From positions 186,001 through 250,000 of the forward strand of contig NW_005179310.1 of assembly GCF_000350225.1 (NCBI RefSeq): DNA of 64,000 nt. Reading direction: 5' to 3'. Below are positions 40,071-51,759 of the stretch, in pieces. This stretch comes from Chondrus crispus. Its lineage: Eukaryota; Rhodophyta; Florideophyceae; Gigartinales; Gigartinaceae. The number at the start of each line of letters is the position of its first letter. Positions within the stretch are counted from its first letter, which is position 1. The translations under genes were made by a program, and so were the position numbers. The notes beneath the pieces are model-generated. The model was not told the DNA's origin and ran no database searches. It saw only the letters and a list, made by a program, of their open reading frames with translations.

Positions 40071-41577
40071 CATGCTCGAGAGTCTACTCGAGCCGTCCAG
40101 GAATCCACCTGACGTCCCCCTCTCCTCCTCTGCATGCCGACCCATCTATCTCCCTAATACCGCTTTCCCTCCTTCTTTCGCTTCACACCGACGGTGTCTC
40201 CCTCTGCCGCTCCCCTTTCGCTTCGCTCCCCTGCTCCCCCCTCTGCCGCGCCCAATCACCGCTTGCCAACCGAATAGCTGCACAACCACACCCTGGAACA
40301 GCGGCCAGGTCTCACACCTGTACACGTAGTCCACCCCATCTAACAGTACAGTATTACAGAGTGCAACAGTATCATACGGTACACGTGTTCCTCGTTTTGA
40401 CGTCATCACTTTGCGCTGAATGGTCAGCTGAATACTTAAGGACCATCTTGGTCCTACCGTGCTTTGCACAGAAATTGGTAGTAAAGATATTCGTAGTTTT
40501 ACGATGGTTGAACGGTCAGTAAGACATCAGCTAAAAAGGACCCAACACGCTACAGGAATGAAACATTAAAAGGACGAAAGAATCGAAAAGAAAACAAAAG
40601 AAAGAAAATGAAACAGTATTTTCTTTTTAATCAAAGGATGCGAGACTGAATTGAACTAAAACGGAATTGATTGTAATCCTGAGCGTGCGTAAGGCTTTCT
40701 ATTTCTGTAACTAATACAAAACCAGACGCCTGTGCTGTGGTGGTTGACTAAACCATAACCCCACCTCCAATTGGTGTTCACTGGGTGGATTAGCAATATT
40801 CCGGCTGCCAGGGATAGACAAGGCTCAGGTCCCTCGGGAGAGAGTATCTGTCAAACACAAAGGCGTGGGGTGATGCTCTGGCGATACTTAGGATCATAAT
40901 CAAGGTAATTTTTGCGGCGCTCCTTGGAGAACAGTCCAAACGTAAGAGGTCCTTATTGAAGGCCTTACGAAAATGGCTCACAGGGGTGCTCAACGAGGGG
41001 GGGCACGACGGTTTGCTCCCAGGACTTTCTACCGGTCAGTACTCGTCGATCGCGGTGGCGAAAGCCCATGATTGGGCCCTTTAAGGTAGTAAGTGTAACG
41101 AGGAGAAGAAAGACCCCGAGACGGAAGATGATGCTTCCAACGGGAGGAAGAAAAGAGTGCCAATAAGTCAGGGTTGGACAATGGAGTGGAATATGTGACA
41201 CCTACACTAAGTAATTCCCCCACTCGGTACATGAACATGGTCCTTATTCTATTGAAAGAAATGCAGACGTCACAACAAAAGCTTTCAAAAGATGTGCTTA
41301 GAGTTCAGGCAGCAGGTAAATAGTAACAGCAGGGTCACAAGGGCCCAGACTTGCTGAAACATCCGAGAGTGCAGACAGCGGCCTCGTAACTGACGTTGAG
41401 GACCGACGCGTAGGTTACTAATCTGGCGGCCATGTACAGTGTACAGGTGGGCCGATTGCCCACGTGTGGGAAGCGTGCGCACGTGCGGATCGGTCGTTAC
41501 GTGCTGTACGTGTGCGGTAGCACACGTGTTGTCCGTGTGGTAGGTTGTAGCTGCTCCGTGTGTCCAGTCGCACATAT
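40071..41577. other. Non-coding region between Gypsy A and LTR family 2
   Basis: About 1.5 kb with no supported gene. It contains an AT-rich patch near 40560-40640 and a cluster of ACGTG words at 41455-41535. Short frames on both strands show no domains. Confidence 0.4.
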
Positions 41578-42620
41578 TGTTGTGCAATGTGCCTGGCAGG
41601 CCGCGAACACAGTCCGACGGTCAAACAGAAAGAAGAAAAACAGCAACAGAAACAACCACTGCCGATTGCACGCCCTACGGAGCGTTCGAGACTCCCTTTC
41701 CCCTTGTGTGGGCTTGCGGCCCACAGTAGCTCAAATCCGACGGGGGGAGGGTAAGGAAAGATGCCCGGCCCGGGAGGATAATGTTGGTAGAGACTTGTGA
41801 AGACTTGAGTGCTCGGCGAGTGCGGGTTGGGCTTGCCTACGAGAGCGTAACCGCGGTTCGCTGGGTTGTAAGGCCAACGCTCGACGAGCGTCTTCAGCAC
41901 CTTGCGTATAGTTCAAGGTCTTCGACGGGGGCTTGTTCAGCACTACCGGACGGGATCGTAACCGTGTAGCAACGCTACTACCGACGTGCTGCCCGATGGC
42001 TAAAAACACCTTCACCAGCGCGATCGCGATCGCGGTAGGGGGTACCAACTCTGTCTTATACAGTAAGACCTTCGACGGAGGCGTCCTTACAACAGCCTTC
42101 CTACGGAACTTGAAACAGTAGCAGCGCTACACAACGTGTTGCCCGATGGCTAAAACACGTACACCGGATCGGTCGCACCCTATGCCAATGGCACCAACAA
42201 ATAGAAAAGGATAGAGGCAGAAATAGAAATGGATAGGAAATGGAGATAGAAATAGGAATGTTAAAGGAGAAGGAAAAGGAATGGGACCCCGAGCAATAGA
42301 GGATGTCGTTAGCAGCGTAGAAGTGAAGCGCGTTGCGTAAACGGAAGCGGTCTTCGACGAAGGCGAGATCTAACTCCGGCAACTCGGGTTAACTTTACTC
42401 ACTTGGGTTGGTAACTGGACTATGCTATATAGCCCCGCCGGGGCGAGTACATTAGCTCCCGGCTATAGATTCTAAATCTAATTTGTAAATAGAATTAAAT
42501 TTTAAAATAATTGTGCTCATCGTTGCACACGTGTGTCCTCCAGCCCGGACCACTGCATCCAATCTTTTTCCTTTTCTCAATTCCTTTCACCCCCCTACCC
42601 GAGACGGGCATTCCACTACA
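41578..42620. mobile_element. LTR family 2, copy 1 (1043 bp)
   Basis: The segment begins TGTTGTGCAATG and ends CATTCCACTACA, matching the TGTAGTGCAATG...GCACTACA terminal pattern of this family. It is homologous along its length to 61744-62694, and its first 165 bp to 44056-44224. CTATATAG at 42425-42432, followed by CCCCGCCGGGGC, is a candidate core promoter on the plus strand. Flanking 5-mers do not match, so no target duplication is claimed. Confidence 0.75.
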
Positions 42621-43536
42621 CGTCGTAATCGTAAGATCGTGACTCTTGTTGGTCTGCGTCGCGTCATGCCTCTTCATCGTGAGTTACTGGCTAGTAGGAG
42701 TCTGTGCGGCGGCGCGCGTCCTCTAGGTCACAAGACAAAAAAACAAAAATAATAAAAAAAGACAAACAGAAAGAAAGAAAGGAAAACAAGCAGTAGGTGA
42801 TCGTCGGTGATCAGTGAGTGCGTGTGGCGCGCGCATTAGGAAAACTACGGGAGGGTCAGAGTTCGTCGGAACCGACAGGCTTTTCGATATCCTCAGTTAA
42901 GCTGTGCTTCTTCGATTCGCCGTATCATTGCAGACAGTAGGGTCCCTCTGCCCTGGCTTGTGAATATAGCCGACGACTGACGTCGCTCCCTTTGTGAACA
43001 TCCCGCACGTGACGAGCACGCTCCACTTTTTCCTGCTGGTATCTTCGCGTGGCGGGGGGTACAGCCTTGTGCGCGCTGTTTGCACCCCTCTCTTTTTTCT
43101 TTGTCTAAGTACCCAGTGCCTCGTGCGCTCCATCCGACATGCCTTCTTAAATTTTGCTTAAAAATTCCCGATGTGGTTCTGTGTTCCACTTTGGCTCTTC
43201 CACACTTGTCGCCTGTCTCCTCTTCCGAGTACAGTGCCTATTTCCAATTTCTTTCGTAATTTGCCCTTGAATACGGCAGACTGCCGGTCCAGCGTCATTT
43301 CACGTGAGCTCGGTGACTCCGGCTCACTCCTAGACCGCGTAGTACTTCATCTTTGGACTACAATAAAATTATCATTTCCTGAACTGACGGCACGCGTCGC
43401 TCTCCTTGTCTGTGGGGATCTAGGGGTCTCCCCCCTGACTCTTTCCATCTCCTCGTTCCCCTTTTCGAGACCCTCGGGTCCGCTCCCTCTCCGCCGTACG
43501 AACTACAGCGATAACACTGACATGTGGGCTTCTCGA
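42621..43536. other. Non-coding region next to LTR family 2
   Basis: An A-rich stretch (about 42733-42790) is followed by unassigned sequence. No domain was found on either strand. If the flanking family-2 LTRs belong to one minus-strand element, this would be its internal 3' part. Confidence 0.35.
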
Positions 43537-44055
43537 CTACAACCATCCTGATTGTGCTTGCGCAATTTGCGCAGGCACGGACAGCCTTTTCCTTCGGAAA
43601 TACGTAACAGCTGCGCTGCAGGGTAACTGCTCGAGGGGTTCCCACGTCGCCTCTTCGGCGGCATAACCATACCATTCCACTCTGAGAAATAGTTTCTCAT
43701 CTTCATAAGCGTGGTCGATGACCTTGTTGATTACGTATTCCGTGTTGTCGTTTGTCTCTGCAGGTACAGGATTATTTCCTTCCCTCTCGTGAAGATCCTT
43801 CTGTCTGCTCTGCGCCTCCGAATTTCCTAACTTCTGCGGACCTTGCGAAACTCCTTCTGCCTCCGAGCTATTGATTAACTCGTCACCGTCCCCTGCGGTT
43901 GGGGCACGTAGAAGGGGACGGTCCTCCCCATCAGCTACGCTTCCATCCCCGCCGTCGTTTGTTCCACTGAGAAACTGGAGTGCTTGCCGTAGGCCAGGGA
44001 CCGGCGCGTAGTCCATAGGACTACGCGCGAGTTCCACTCTGTCACGTGACACTCG
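43537..44055 (-). pseudogene. Chromodomain fragment of a chromovirus-type Gypsy polyprotein
   Basis: The minus-strand frame (extending to 44133 through LTR sequence) carries a chromodomain at about 43588-43740: TEYVINKVIDHAYEDEKLFLR, then VEWYGYAAEEATWEPLEQLP. Aromatic-cage-type residues Y, W and W are visible. In chromoviruses such a domain follows integrase and directs integration to modified histones. Integrase and RT are missing here. An acidic linker precedes the domain. Its first 26 codons derive from the family-2 LTR and are unlikely to be native. Confidence 0.75.
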
Positions 44056-44224
44056 TGTAGTGCAATGTGCCTGGCAGGCCGCGAACACTGTCCGACGGTC
44101 AAACAAAAAGAAGAATAACGGCAACAGAAACAACTACCGCCGATGGCACGCGCTACGAAGCGTTCAAGACTCCCTTTCCCCTTGTGTCGGCTTGCAGTCC
44201 ACAGTAGCTCAACTCCGACGGGGG
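44056..44224. mobile_element. LTR family 2, copy 2 (truncated)
   Basis: It starts TGTAGTGCAATGTGCC and follows copy 1 closely for 165 bp, then stops exactly where the family-1 LTR begins (TGTAGTTCAG at 44225). The family-1 element therefore inserted into this older LTR. Confidence 0.8.
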
Positions 44225-44292
44225 TGTAGTTCAGTAACCCTGTACTGTACGCCTGGTCACCGCTGTCGTGGGGCCGCGCTCCCCGCCTTTGG

Positions 44293-44554
44293 CACGTGTG
44301 TAACACGTGTGCTCATCCAAAGTGTACATGTACACGTTGGATGAGCCGACACGTGTATGCTGTGCGCTCCCGTCTATGACACGTGTACTCATCCAAAGTG
44401 TACATGTACACTTTGGATGATACCACACGTTTATGGCAAGCGCGCCACACGTGTACTGTGCGCGCACACTTGGGAAGGTAGACCACGTGTACTGCACGTG
44501 GCCACACGTGTATAACAGTCGTATGACACGTATCTGATACGTGTACAACACGTG
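44293..44554. promoter_or_regulatory. U3 array: nine CACGTG boxes and two 32-bp palindromes
   Basis: CACGTG occurs at 44293, 44304, 44350, 44380, 44448, 44484, 44495, 44505 and 44549. A perfect 32-bp palindrome (TCATCCAAAGTGTACA and its complement) lies at 44389-44420, and a copy with one mismatch at 44313-44344. These are E-box/G-box sites typical of bHLH or bZIP binding, in the position of a retroelement enhancer. Confidence 0.8.
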
Positions 44555-44676
44555 TACATGCGTGGAGCCCACAAGGTTCTACGCTAATTAGCGTCTAATG
44601 CCAAGCGGCAATTCTAATGACGATAATTAATTATTAATTACCCTTTTAGTAACCGACGCCCACAACGGCGCTCGGC

Positions 44677-44684
44677 CTATATAG
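44677..44684 (+). promoter_or_regulatory. LTR TATA box
   Basis: CTATATAG is placed between the U3 enhancer-like array and the presumed R/U5 region, about 410 bp before the LTR end. Confidence 0.6.
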
Positions 44685-45093
44685 GTCGGGTGTCGGAAGG
44701 CGCTACAGTAAAGAGGCATCAGATGATCGGACCCCATCTCTGGTAGGATCCTCTACGGTTCCTATCTAGTTGGCTAAGTCTGGTACCTGCACCTTTCGTC
44801 GTCATCCTTTTTCTTGTTTTTCCTTTAATTTTTTCCCTATTTTCTTCATTTCTACACTAACTTTCTTCTTCGTTCTTCTTTCTTCTTCTTGTTGCTTACT
44901 CCTTCTAGGGCACTCCCGCCGGAGTGCACCCCTCCGCGCACACTGCGATCTACCCGCGGTACCTCGTCGACTCCCCTGAGTTACCCAGACAGAGGGACTC
45001 GAACACCCTGGTGGTGACTGTGCCTTGCGTTGCACTTTCCACAGCGAGATTTACGCCCTCGCTGGCGGTGTGGAGGTGCACTGCACTACATTT

Positions 45094-45109
45094 TGGTCTC
45101 CCGACCTAG
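45094..45109 (+). promoter_or_regulatory. Primer-binding site of plus-strand Gypsy
   Basis: TGGTCTCCCGACCTAG starts three T after the LTR CA terminus. It matches the element B site except for one base. Confidence 0.75.
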
Positions 45110-45125
45110 AAGGAGTGGACACACG

Positions 45126-46055
45126 ATGAACAATTCACGAAAAACCCGCCTTCCTGGCGTCAAGACTCGAGCCGCGAGCAGTACGCAGAGCGATCGAGCG
45201 CCGCACCAAGATGGGCGAGATACCCCAAGAACTACCGATCTGCTCCCAGCGGTGGCTGTGGATGCACAGCCAGATCAGAAACAACCAACTCCGATAATGG
45301 AGAAGCCCAGCGCGAGCAGCGGGGCGCGTACCCCAGACGTTGGGAAGATAGTTGACGTCGAGGCTACAGTGGTCGCCCTCGTTCGCGAACGTATACTGCA
45401 TATTGAAGATACTCTCACGGTTCTGCGTGCTAAAATCTCCACGATGGAGGAGCGTCATGACCGCGCAGACGCTGAGCTACGCCTTCTACGTGGCGACGTT
45501 AACTCCGTTTTGGAGGATCTCCAGATTCCGGACGCTATCGACGGGTCAGTCACAATAACTACCCGCGATGTACTGGCTCGGATGGTCAGAAGACTCGAAT
45601 CGGTCGAGGAGCAACTCCGCGGTAGAGGTGACGAGGCCGACCGCGAGGAACAAGATGAACCCCGAGTTGCCAGGAAAAAGACTCCGAGAGGAGGAGCTCA
45701 AGATTTCGAACGCCACATTGGCGAGCAATGGAGGAGATCTCGAGAGTCGCGAAAATCGCGCAAGAGCAAGAAGGATTGCCATGATCCCGATTGGAATCCC
45801 TACCCTCGTTCCTCTGACGATTTTGACGACTGTGAGTCGGACCCGTCGGATGACGAAGAAGCCTCAAGTGAGGATGCTGGTGAGCGCCGCAGACGAACGC
45901 CGCAAGGCGGGAGGCACGGTCGCCAGCTTCGGCAGAAGCACCCCGGACTGAAGGTGCTTCGACCCACAAATCGCCTCTTCGATGGTGCTCTGGACTATCG
46001 CCGTTACAGGCTGACAAGGCGTCACAAACGCCAAAGTCGGCTTGATGAATCGTAA
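45126..46055 (+). pseudogene. Truncated Gypsy gag (family 1)
   Basis: From the ATG at 45126 the frame gives about 309 residues: a basic N-terminus, a coiled coil (IEDTLTVLRAKISTMEERHDRADAELRLLRGD), an acidic/Arg-rich middle, and then GLKVLRPTNRLFDGALDYRRYRL, shared with element B Gag. It ends just after that block, where Copia-derived sequence begins. Capsid, protease and pol are missing. Confidence 0.75.
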
Positions 46056-46065
46056 TCCTCATGGT

Positions 46066-48176
46066 TCTGTCTTTACTCGTCGTCGCCGTCTCGTGGGTCT
46101 AAGTACCGCGTGTGACAGACTGTAATGCGGACAGTCTGTCCTTGTGGTCCGTGACGCATACACCCTTCAGCGTCTGATGAAGAGAGTTGCGGTCCGTCAG
46201 TACCGAGTGACGCTGAGGGGTGCGCGCGGAGGTGGAGCTGGGGTGTGCTCTTGGATCCGGGCCGCGGGTGCCGTTTGGTTGGATGATTTGGCACAGCTCC
46301 TTGAACCGAATGGGGCCTAGCGCTTTGGTGAATAGGTCTGCGGGGTTGTGCACTGTGGGGATGTGCTCTGCTGCTATGTTCGCGCTCTGAATGTGGTGCT
46401 GGAGGTGGTGGTGCGTCACATCGATGAGTTTGCGTCGCCGTGTGGGTGCCGAGTTTTCGGCTATCTGGATCGTTGATTTGTTGTTTATGAAGATGGTAGT
46501 TGGGTGTGTTTGGGGGTTCTGCATGTCCTGGAGCAGCCGGCGGAGCCATAGTGTTTGTTGCGCTGCGCTTGAGGCTGCTATATATTCAGCTTCACAGGTG
46601 GATAGGGCCACGACGTCTTGCGGAGAGGAGGTCCATGCTATCGGTGAGTGCCGGATTGTGTGGATGATTCCTGTGAGTGACTTGCGACTTTTCGCGTTTG
46701 CGTAGTCGGCGTCGCTGTACGTTCGGAGGCAGACGGGTGAGCTGGCGTGGTACGATATGGTTTGGGCTTTGGTGCCCTTGAGGTACCGTAGTAACCATTT
46801 TAGCTGATGCCAGTGTGCTTCGGTCGGTTGCTGGCTGTGTCGTGTTAGTTGGTTTGTGGTATGATATGCGTCATATCGAGTGCTGTCGACGACATATCTC
46901 AGATCTCCGAGGATGGAGCGATAGTGACTTGCTAGGGTGGGAGAAACGGGTGCCGTCTCGTTCAGTGTCGTTTTGTTTGGTTTTTGCCGTGCGGGTGTGG
47001 TTTTGGGGTTGCATTCGGCCATGTGTTTCTGGAGTATAGTGTCGATGGCCTGTTTCTGTGATACGTGGATGCTGCCTTGTGCATCTCGTGTGATCTGCCA
47101 GCCGGGATACGTGTTTGGAAAACCTAGGTTTTTGATGGTGTACTTCTTTTGCAACGTGGCCAGGAGGTCGTCAATTAGGTGTTGGTGCGACGCGGTGACT
47201 AAAAAACGTCCATGCTGACGGTGATGAGCAGCGTGCTGTTGGCCTTGACGCTAGTGAACAGGCAGGGGTCACTGTCGCATTGGAGGTAGCCGTGCGATTA
47301 TAGGTGTTTTTGTAGTCCTGATGTGTAGCGATGTCCTGCTGAACGGCCTCCGTAGAGGTTGGCGAGAAGCTGTCCCGCTGGGTGTGCATGATTCATTGAG
47401 CCGTCAAATCGTGGGCGCTGTCGGAAGTATACCGGGAATTTTGGGTCGTCTATCATGTAGTCCACTGTGGTGGATGGGTTGGCTATGTCGGCGAACCGGG
47501 CGGGTCGATAATTTGTGCTCGGATAGTTTCATGGCGTTTTACGTATTCTTATACAGTCTGACCTTCCTCAATTTGACATTGCTCTGCTAGTTGCTTGAGA
47601 TACTTGTGGTCGCTGGCATTTGTGGTGTCGAGGTGAACTGTGAGCTTTTGCATAATGTCGTACGGGGTGGGTTGCTCGTCGGGCATTAGCAACAGATTGA
47701 GGATGTCTGCGGGGATAGTCGCGATCATCTTGCCGATAAGCGTGTGTTTCGCTATCGTGTGTGTGTGTAGGTCTGGATCATTGTCGGGGGGTGGGCGGGT
47801 TGCCTTCGAGGTGATCAATGGCGTCGTGTGTGTGTGTGCGCCTGATGGGAGCGCGATGAGCTAGAGACCGTAATTTGACGGTTCGAGTTTGGGGATGTCA
47901 CTGCGGTCCATGATTGTGGGATTGGTGTGGTCGCTTGGGTGTTGCGGTGGGATGTAGAGGAGGCTGTAGAGGAGGTCTGCGGGAGGCAATGTGGGGGGAT
48001 TGATGAGGATTCAGGACGGGGCTGCCTTGTGTTGAGCGTTTCCGTTCCGGCTTGGGTTTGCACTGGGGGTTGGCTGCGGCGGGTGCGTGCCGGTCCTGCG
48101 TGCTTGGGGTAAGCGCGATCCAGTTTGTTATTCGATGTTCGGTGTCTTGAGCAGTGAAGCGAAGAGGGCCATAACC
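46066..48176 (-). mobile_element. Internally deleted Copia element nested in another Copia
   Basis: On the minus strand it contains a gag piece (47549-47818: IPADILNLLLMPDEQPTPYDIMQKL, of the UBN2 type) and then RT end/RNase H. Integrase and most RT are missing. Both borders lie next to a 23-bp near-identical direct repeat (46043-46065 and 48177-48199, one mismatch). No LTRs were recognised. Confidence 0.65.
46099..47154 (-). pseudogene. Copia RT C-terminus and RNase H
   Basis: The 351-codon frame begins inside RT (YTIKNLGFPNTYPGWQITRD; IHVSQKQAIDTIL) and contains YRSILGDLRYV, HWHQLKWLLRYLKGTK, the RNase H motifs YSDADYAN, WTSSPQDVVALSTCEAEYIA, INNKSTIQIAEN and IPTVHNPADLFTKAL. The upstream YVDD part of RT is lost. 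Confidence 0.8.
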
Positions 48177-51044
48177 TGATGAGTCGTAATCCTCATGGTG
48201 CGCAACCAGTGCCAGCAGCAGACGGATAGTTGTGAACTTGATGACAGGGGCGAAAGTTTCAGTGTAATCGATGCCTTCTACTTGTTGAAATCCTCGTGCC
48301 ACAAGACGTCCCTTTGCAGTTTCGACCAAATTTCCGGACTCGTCAGGAAGTTGCTTCACTCCGAAAACCCACCTGGACGTCAGGACGTTTGATGCTTGAG
48401 ATCTTGGAACAAGTGTCCATGTTTTGTTTTTGTGTTGTGAAGCAAGTTCTTTGTCGATGCCCTTCTGCCAGAAGCGAGCTTTTGGAGAATCCATAGCTTG
48501 CTTGTACGAGTTTGGGATTTCCGTTATCACATGGGCGTGGGTAAGGAGTCCAGCAGTCACCAAAGCTGCTGCCCACCACGCCCCAGGCGTTTTGCGAACG
48601 CGAGTGGACCGACGGAGATTAGTTGGCGGATCAATAGTTTCTTCCTCAACTACGTGTTGCTCAACTGTTTCGGTAGTTTCGTCCTCCCCTGCAGTTGGGG
48701 AGGAGTTGGAGGATTCATCAGAGTCTTGTTGTTCATCCGGCGATGATGCTTCTGATGCCACTGCATCATTTTCTGCAACTTCCTCATCGATGTTCAAGTT
48801 GATTGTGTCATCATCAGTTGAAGCCTCCTCCTTTGTATCCATCGGTTCACCAGATTTGCCTCCCGTGGACTCGTCAAAAGTAACATCTCTGGATACGATC
48901 ACTTTGTGCAAATCACCATCCCACAACTTGTAAGCTTTCGTATTTTCAGCATACCCTAGAAACATTGCCTCCTTTGCACGGGCGTCAAGTTTCTGGATGT
49001 TGTGTTTTGGTAATGTATACCAACACTTTGAACCGAAAACACGCAAATGACCAACATTTGGCACAGATTTCATCCATAAGTGATAGGGGGTCATCTTGGG
49101 GGGAATGGCACGTGACGTGACTCGATTTCTAACGTACACTGCATTGGCAAGTGCTTCTGCCCAGAACCCCTTTGTAACTTTCTTGTGCGCTAGCATGGAG
49201 CGCACCAAGTTTACCAAAGTTCTGTTCAGTCGTTCGGCGACTCCATGTTGCTCCGGTGTGTACGCGGTCGTCATTTGATGCTGAGTACCATTTGCAATCA
49301 GAAAAGACTTAAACTCCGTGGACAGATACTCACCACCTCGATCGATGCGAAGCACTTTGATCTTGCGACCAGTGTGAGTCTGAGCAAGTTGTGCAAACAT
49401 TTTGTATCGTTCAAATGCTTCTGATTTATGGTGCATAGGGTACACTACTGACCAGTTAGAGTGATCATCTATGAAGGTAATGAAGTACTTGGCACCACCA
49501 ATGAACTGCACCTCTAAGGGGCCACAAACATCAGAGTGAACTAAGTCTAGACAGAAGTATGCCTGCCTCGAGGACCGCTCTTTTGGGATCACAGATCGAG
49601 TGGCTTTGCCGTAGACGCACGCAGAACATTTTTCAGAGATGCAGTCATTGTCAGTATTGTTGATTTTGTTAGCCTCATTACCAAGTAGTTTGACTCCACT
49701 TACCACATTGTCACGAATCATTGAAGCAATACCTTGAGAAGGCACATGTGCAAATCGCTCATGCCACGTTTGCAGGGTGGCAGCATGTGCAGATCCTATG
49801 TCACTGACGATGTCGAGAACGTAAAGTTCTCCAACCAATGTCGCAGTCGCCACTACAGTTGAGCCTCGTCTGATCATGCATTTTCCATTTTCGAACCCAA
49901 CTTTTAGTCCAAGTTCAGTCATTCGACTGACAGAGAGCAGAGAGAACGCAAAGTCCGGAACGTGCAATACATCCGTCAACTTGCACGGTTCGATGCGGCC
50001 ATTCACATTTAACTTCAAGTGAACGTCACCACGGCCGGCAACCTTTGCACTAGCCTTGGTTCCCATCTGAACAGAGGCGGATTCAAGTGGCTCATACGTT
50101 GCAAACAGAGATCGGTCATATGTAATATGAGCTGTACAAGCTGAATCTACGAGCCACGAAGGCAACATCTCCATATCGTTCGTGTGCGAAGCTTTCGACA
50201 TCAGACATGTGAAGTCGACGCTGTTTACAACCATGTCGGGATCAGGTTTCTGTGTGACAAATGCAGATTGTTTCCGCTGAGACATACGCGGTTTATATCC
50301 GCTAGGAGGAGCCGGGCGACGGCCATTCAAATCCTTTCCCCAGCAGCGGGTTGCCGTATGGCCTGTATGACCGCAGTTCGTGCATTTGTAATCGTTTATG
50401 TCCCGATTTTTTGGGGCACGATTAACCAGAGCCGATGTCTGTGAGGAGCTAGACTTCATGTTTGCTCGTTGCTCTTCCTGCAGCAGACGACTTTTCACAA
50501 AGTCCAAACTGAATATCTTTTCCTCATTACCGAGAGCATCAAGTGCAACGATGAGAGCCTCGAAACGGGCAGGCAGACCGTTGAGCACTGCCATGGCCAT
50601 CTCCTTGTCATCGATGTTTACGCTCATTGACTTGAGGATGGCTGCCAGCTGCTTGACACGATTGATGTATGCAAGCACCTTTTCACCGGAAAGCATCTTC
50701 ACAGTGTAGAACTCACGACGTGCAGCTAGTTCGTTCAGCAAAGTGTGCCTCTCAAACACGTTGACAATAGCTTCCCACATCTCATGAGCAGTATCAACAC
50801 CACGTACATGCTCAAGATGCTCATCTGATAGGGAGAGACCAATCAGTGCTTTAGCTTTACTGTCACCTCTGATCCACTTCTTACGCTCTTCCGCGCGTTC
50901 CTCACTTGGAACTCTTCCCTCAACGATGTATTGGTCAACATCACGTAGAGCAAGCAGAAGTTGTATTTTCTGCTTCCACACGTAGAAGTTGGAGTCCGTC
51001 AGTTTGTCGATTCTGATGGATCCTCCTCCTCCTTGATCTTCCAT
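48177..51044 (-). pseudogene. Copia gag-protease-integrase-RT polyprotein, 3' truncated
   Basis: The first ATG is at 51044 (MEDQGGGG). Order: UBN2-type Gag (NFYVWKQKIQLLL, VFERHTLLNELAARREFYTVKM), zinc knuckle CTNCGHTGHTATRC, protease WLVDSACTAHIT (DSA instead of DSG), integrase HHCC (WHERFAHVPSQ..CSACVYGK) and core with D (LVHSDVCGPL), D (LRIDRGGEY) and E (HGVAERLNRT). An acidic linker then leads to RT through ETFAPVIKFTTIRLLLALVAHHEDYDS. The frame then enters foreign sequence of the nested element, before the YVDD motif. About 955 codons are intact, so truncation appears recent. Confidence 0.85.
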
Positions 51045-51216
51045 TTTAGTGCAAATAAACTTCAAGTATTCGAAAATCCGTTCGGGGATCCCAAGCCGTT
51101 AACCGATAGTCAACACAATGGCAAGCCCACCCGTCTAAGAAATTCGATATGATTACTATGAAGTTGCACTACGAGAAATTTGCAAACAGATATGTGAATT
51201 TATTTGGATGAAATCC

Positions 51217-51759
51217 CTAACTATTCTGTTCACAAACTACCTTTAAGTGTGCGGCACCGTTCTCGTGGCACTTCAGGTGCCCGTGAGACTCAAAGACGCG
51301 ATTGCAAGGGATACAACGCGGAGTCTCCTTAGCGTTGGCAACTTGAATGCGATGAGACCTAGACTGAATGTGGTCGTAAAAGGCCTTGGCACTATTGCCA
51401 CTAACGCCGCACACTTTACAATACCGCTTATACCGCAGGCACACCTTACGATTCCTCTTGCGCTCACGCTTAAACTGTTTATCCGCGAGAACAGTTGCTT
51501 TCCGAGCAGAAAGTCGATGCGTTGTTCTCTTTATTGGTGCGGGAACAGAGCGCGGAATACGAGGAATCCTATATGGTGCGCAACTCGAGGACGGACCCGG
51601 AAGCGCGAGCCGAGGCGAAGGTTGATCCTCAGGCTCAAGCACCTCAACGGATACGACCTCCGATGTCCGAACCGTTCGACCGGTGACCAGCTTCCCAGGC
51701 GCAGAGCGCACCGGTACTAATTCCAGATCTAACACAACCCCGTGAAAACAGGTATTCAC
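51217..51759 (-). CDS. Small protein with two U1-like C2H2 zinc fingers (no ATG)
   Basis: About 180 residues can be read. The last 70 hold two fingers: YCKVCGVSGNSAKAFYDHIQSRSH and PRCIPCNRVFESHGHLKCHENGAAH, with the C-x2-C...H-x5-H spacing of U1-type/dsRNA-binding zinc fingers. A very basic stretch (about residues 85-115, RERKRNRKVCLRYKRY) precedes them. The frame opens at GTG and extends about 16 codons further upstream without an ATG, so a start exon or a mutation is missing. The neighbours are retroelements; it could be a captured gene, an element accessory gene or a fragment. Confidence 0.5.
   Translation of the reverse strand: MNTCFHGVVLDLELVPVRSAPGKLVTGRTVRTSEVVSVEVLEPEDQPSPRLALPGPSSSCAPYRIPRIPRSVPAPIKRTTHRLSARKATVLADKQFKRERKRNRKVCLRYKRYCKVCGVSGNSAKAFYDHIQSRSHRIQVANAKETPRCIPCNRVFESHGHLKCHENGAAHLKVVCEQNS

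Larger units (their letters stand above)
44225..45090 (+). mobile_element. Gypsy LTR (family 1), plus strand, 866 bp
   Basis: It runs from TGTAGTTC to GCACTACA and is followed by TTT and a primer-binding site, then gag. Termini match the minus-strand LTR at 34710-35354. The U3 part (44290-44555) holds nine CACGTG boxes and two 32-bp palindromes. The pyrimidine-rich tail (about 44790-44910) parallels the other copy. The partner 3' LTR is absent because the element is cut at about 46045. Confidence 0.8.

Noticed and set aside
41418..41900. 160-aa minus-strand ORF in the family-2 LTR
   Set aside because: Homologous LTR copies at 44.1 and 61.8 kb do not keep this frame, and TATA-like elements indicate regulatory rather than coding sequence.
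47898..48176. C-terminal 90 residues of the long Copia frame
   Set aside because: The frame merely continues into the nested element after the RT break; this Pro/His/Ser-rich tail is not part of the Copia protein.
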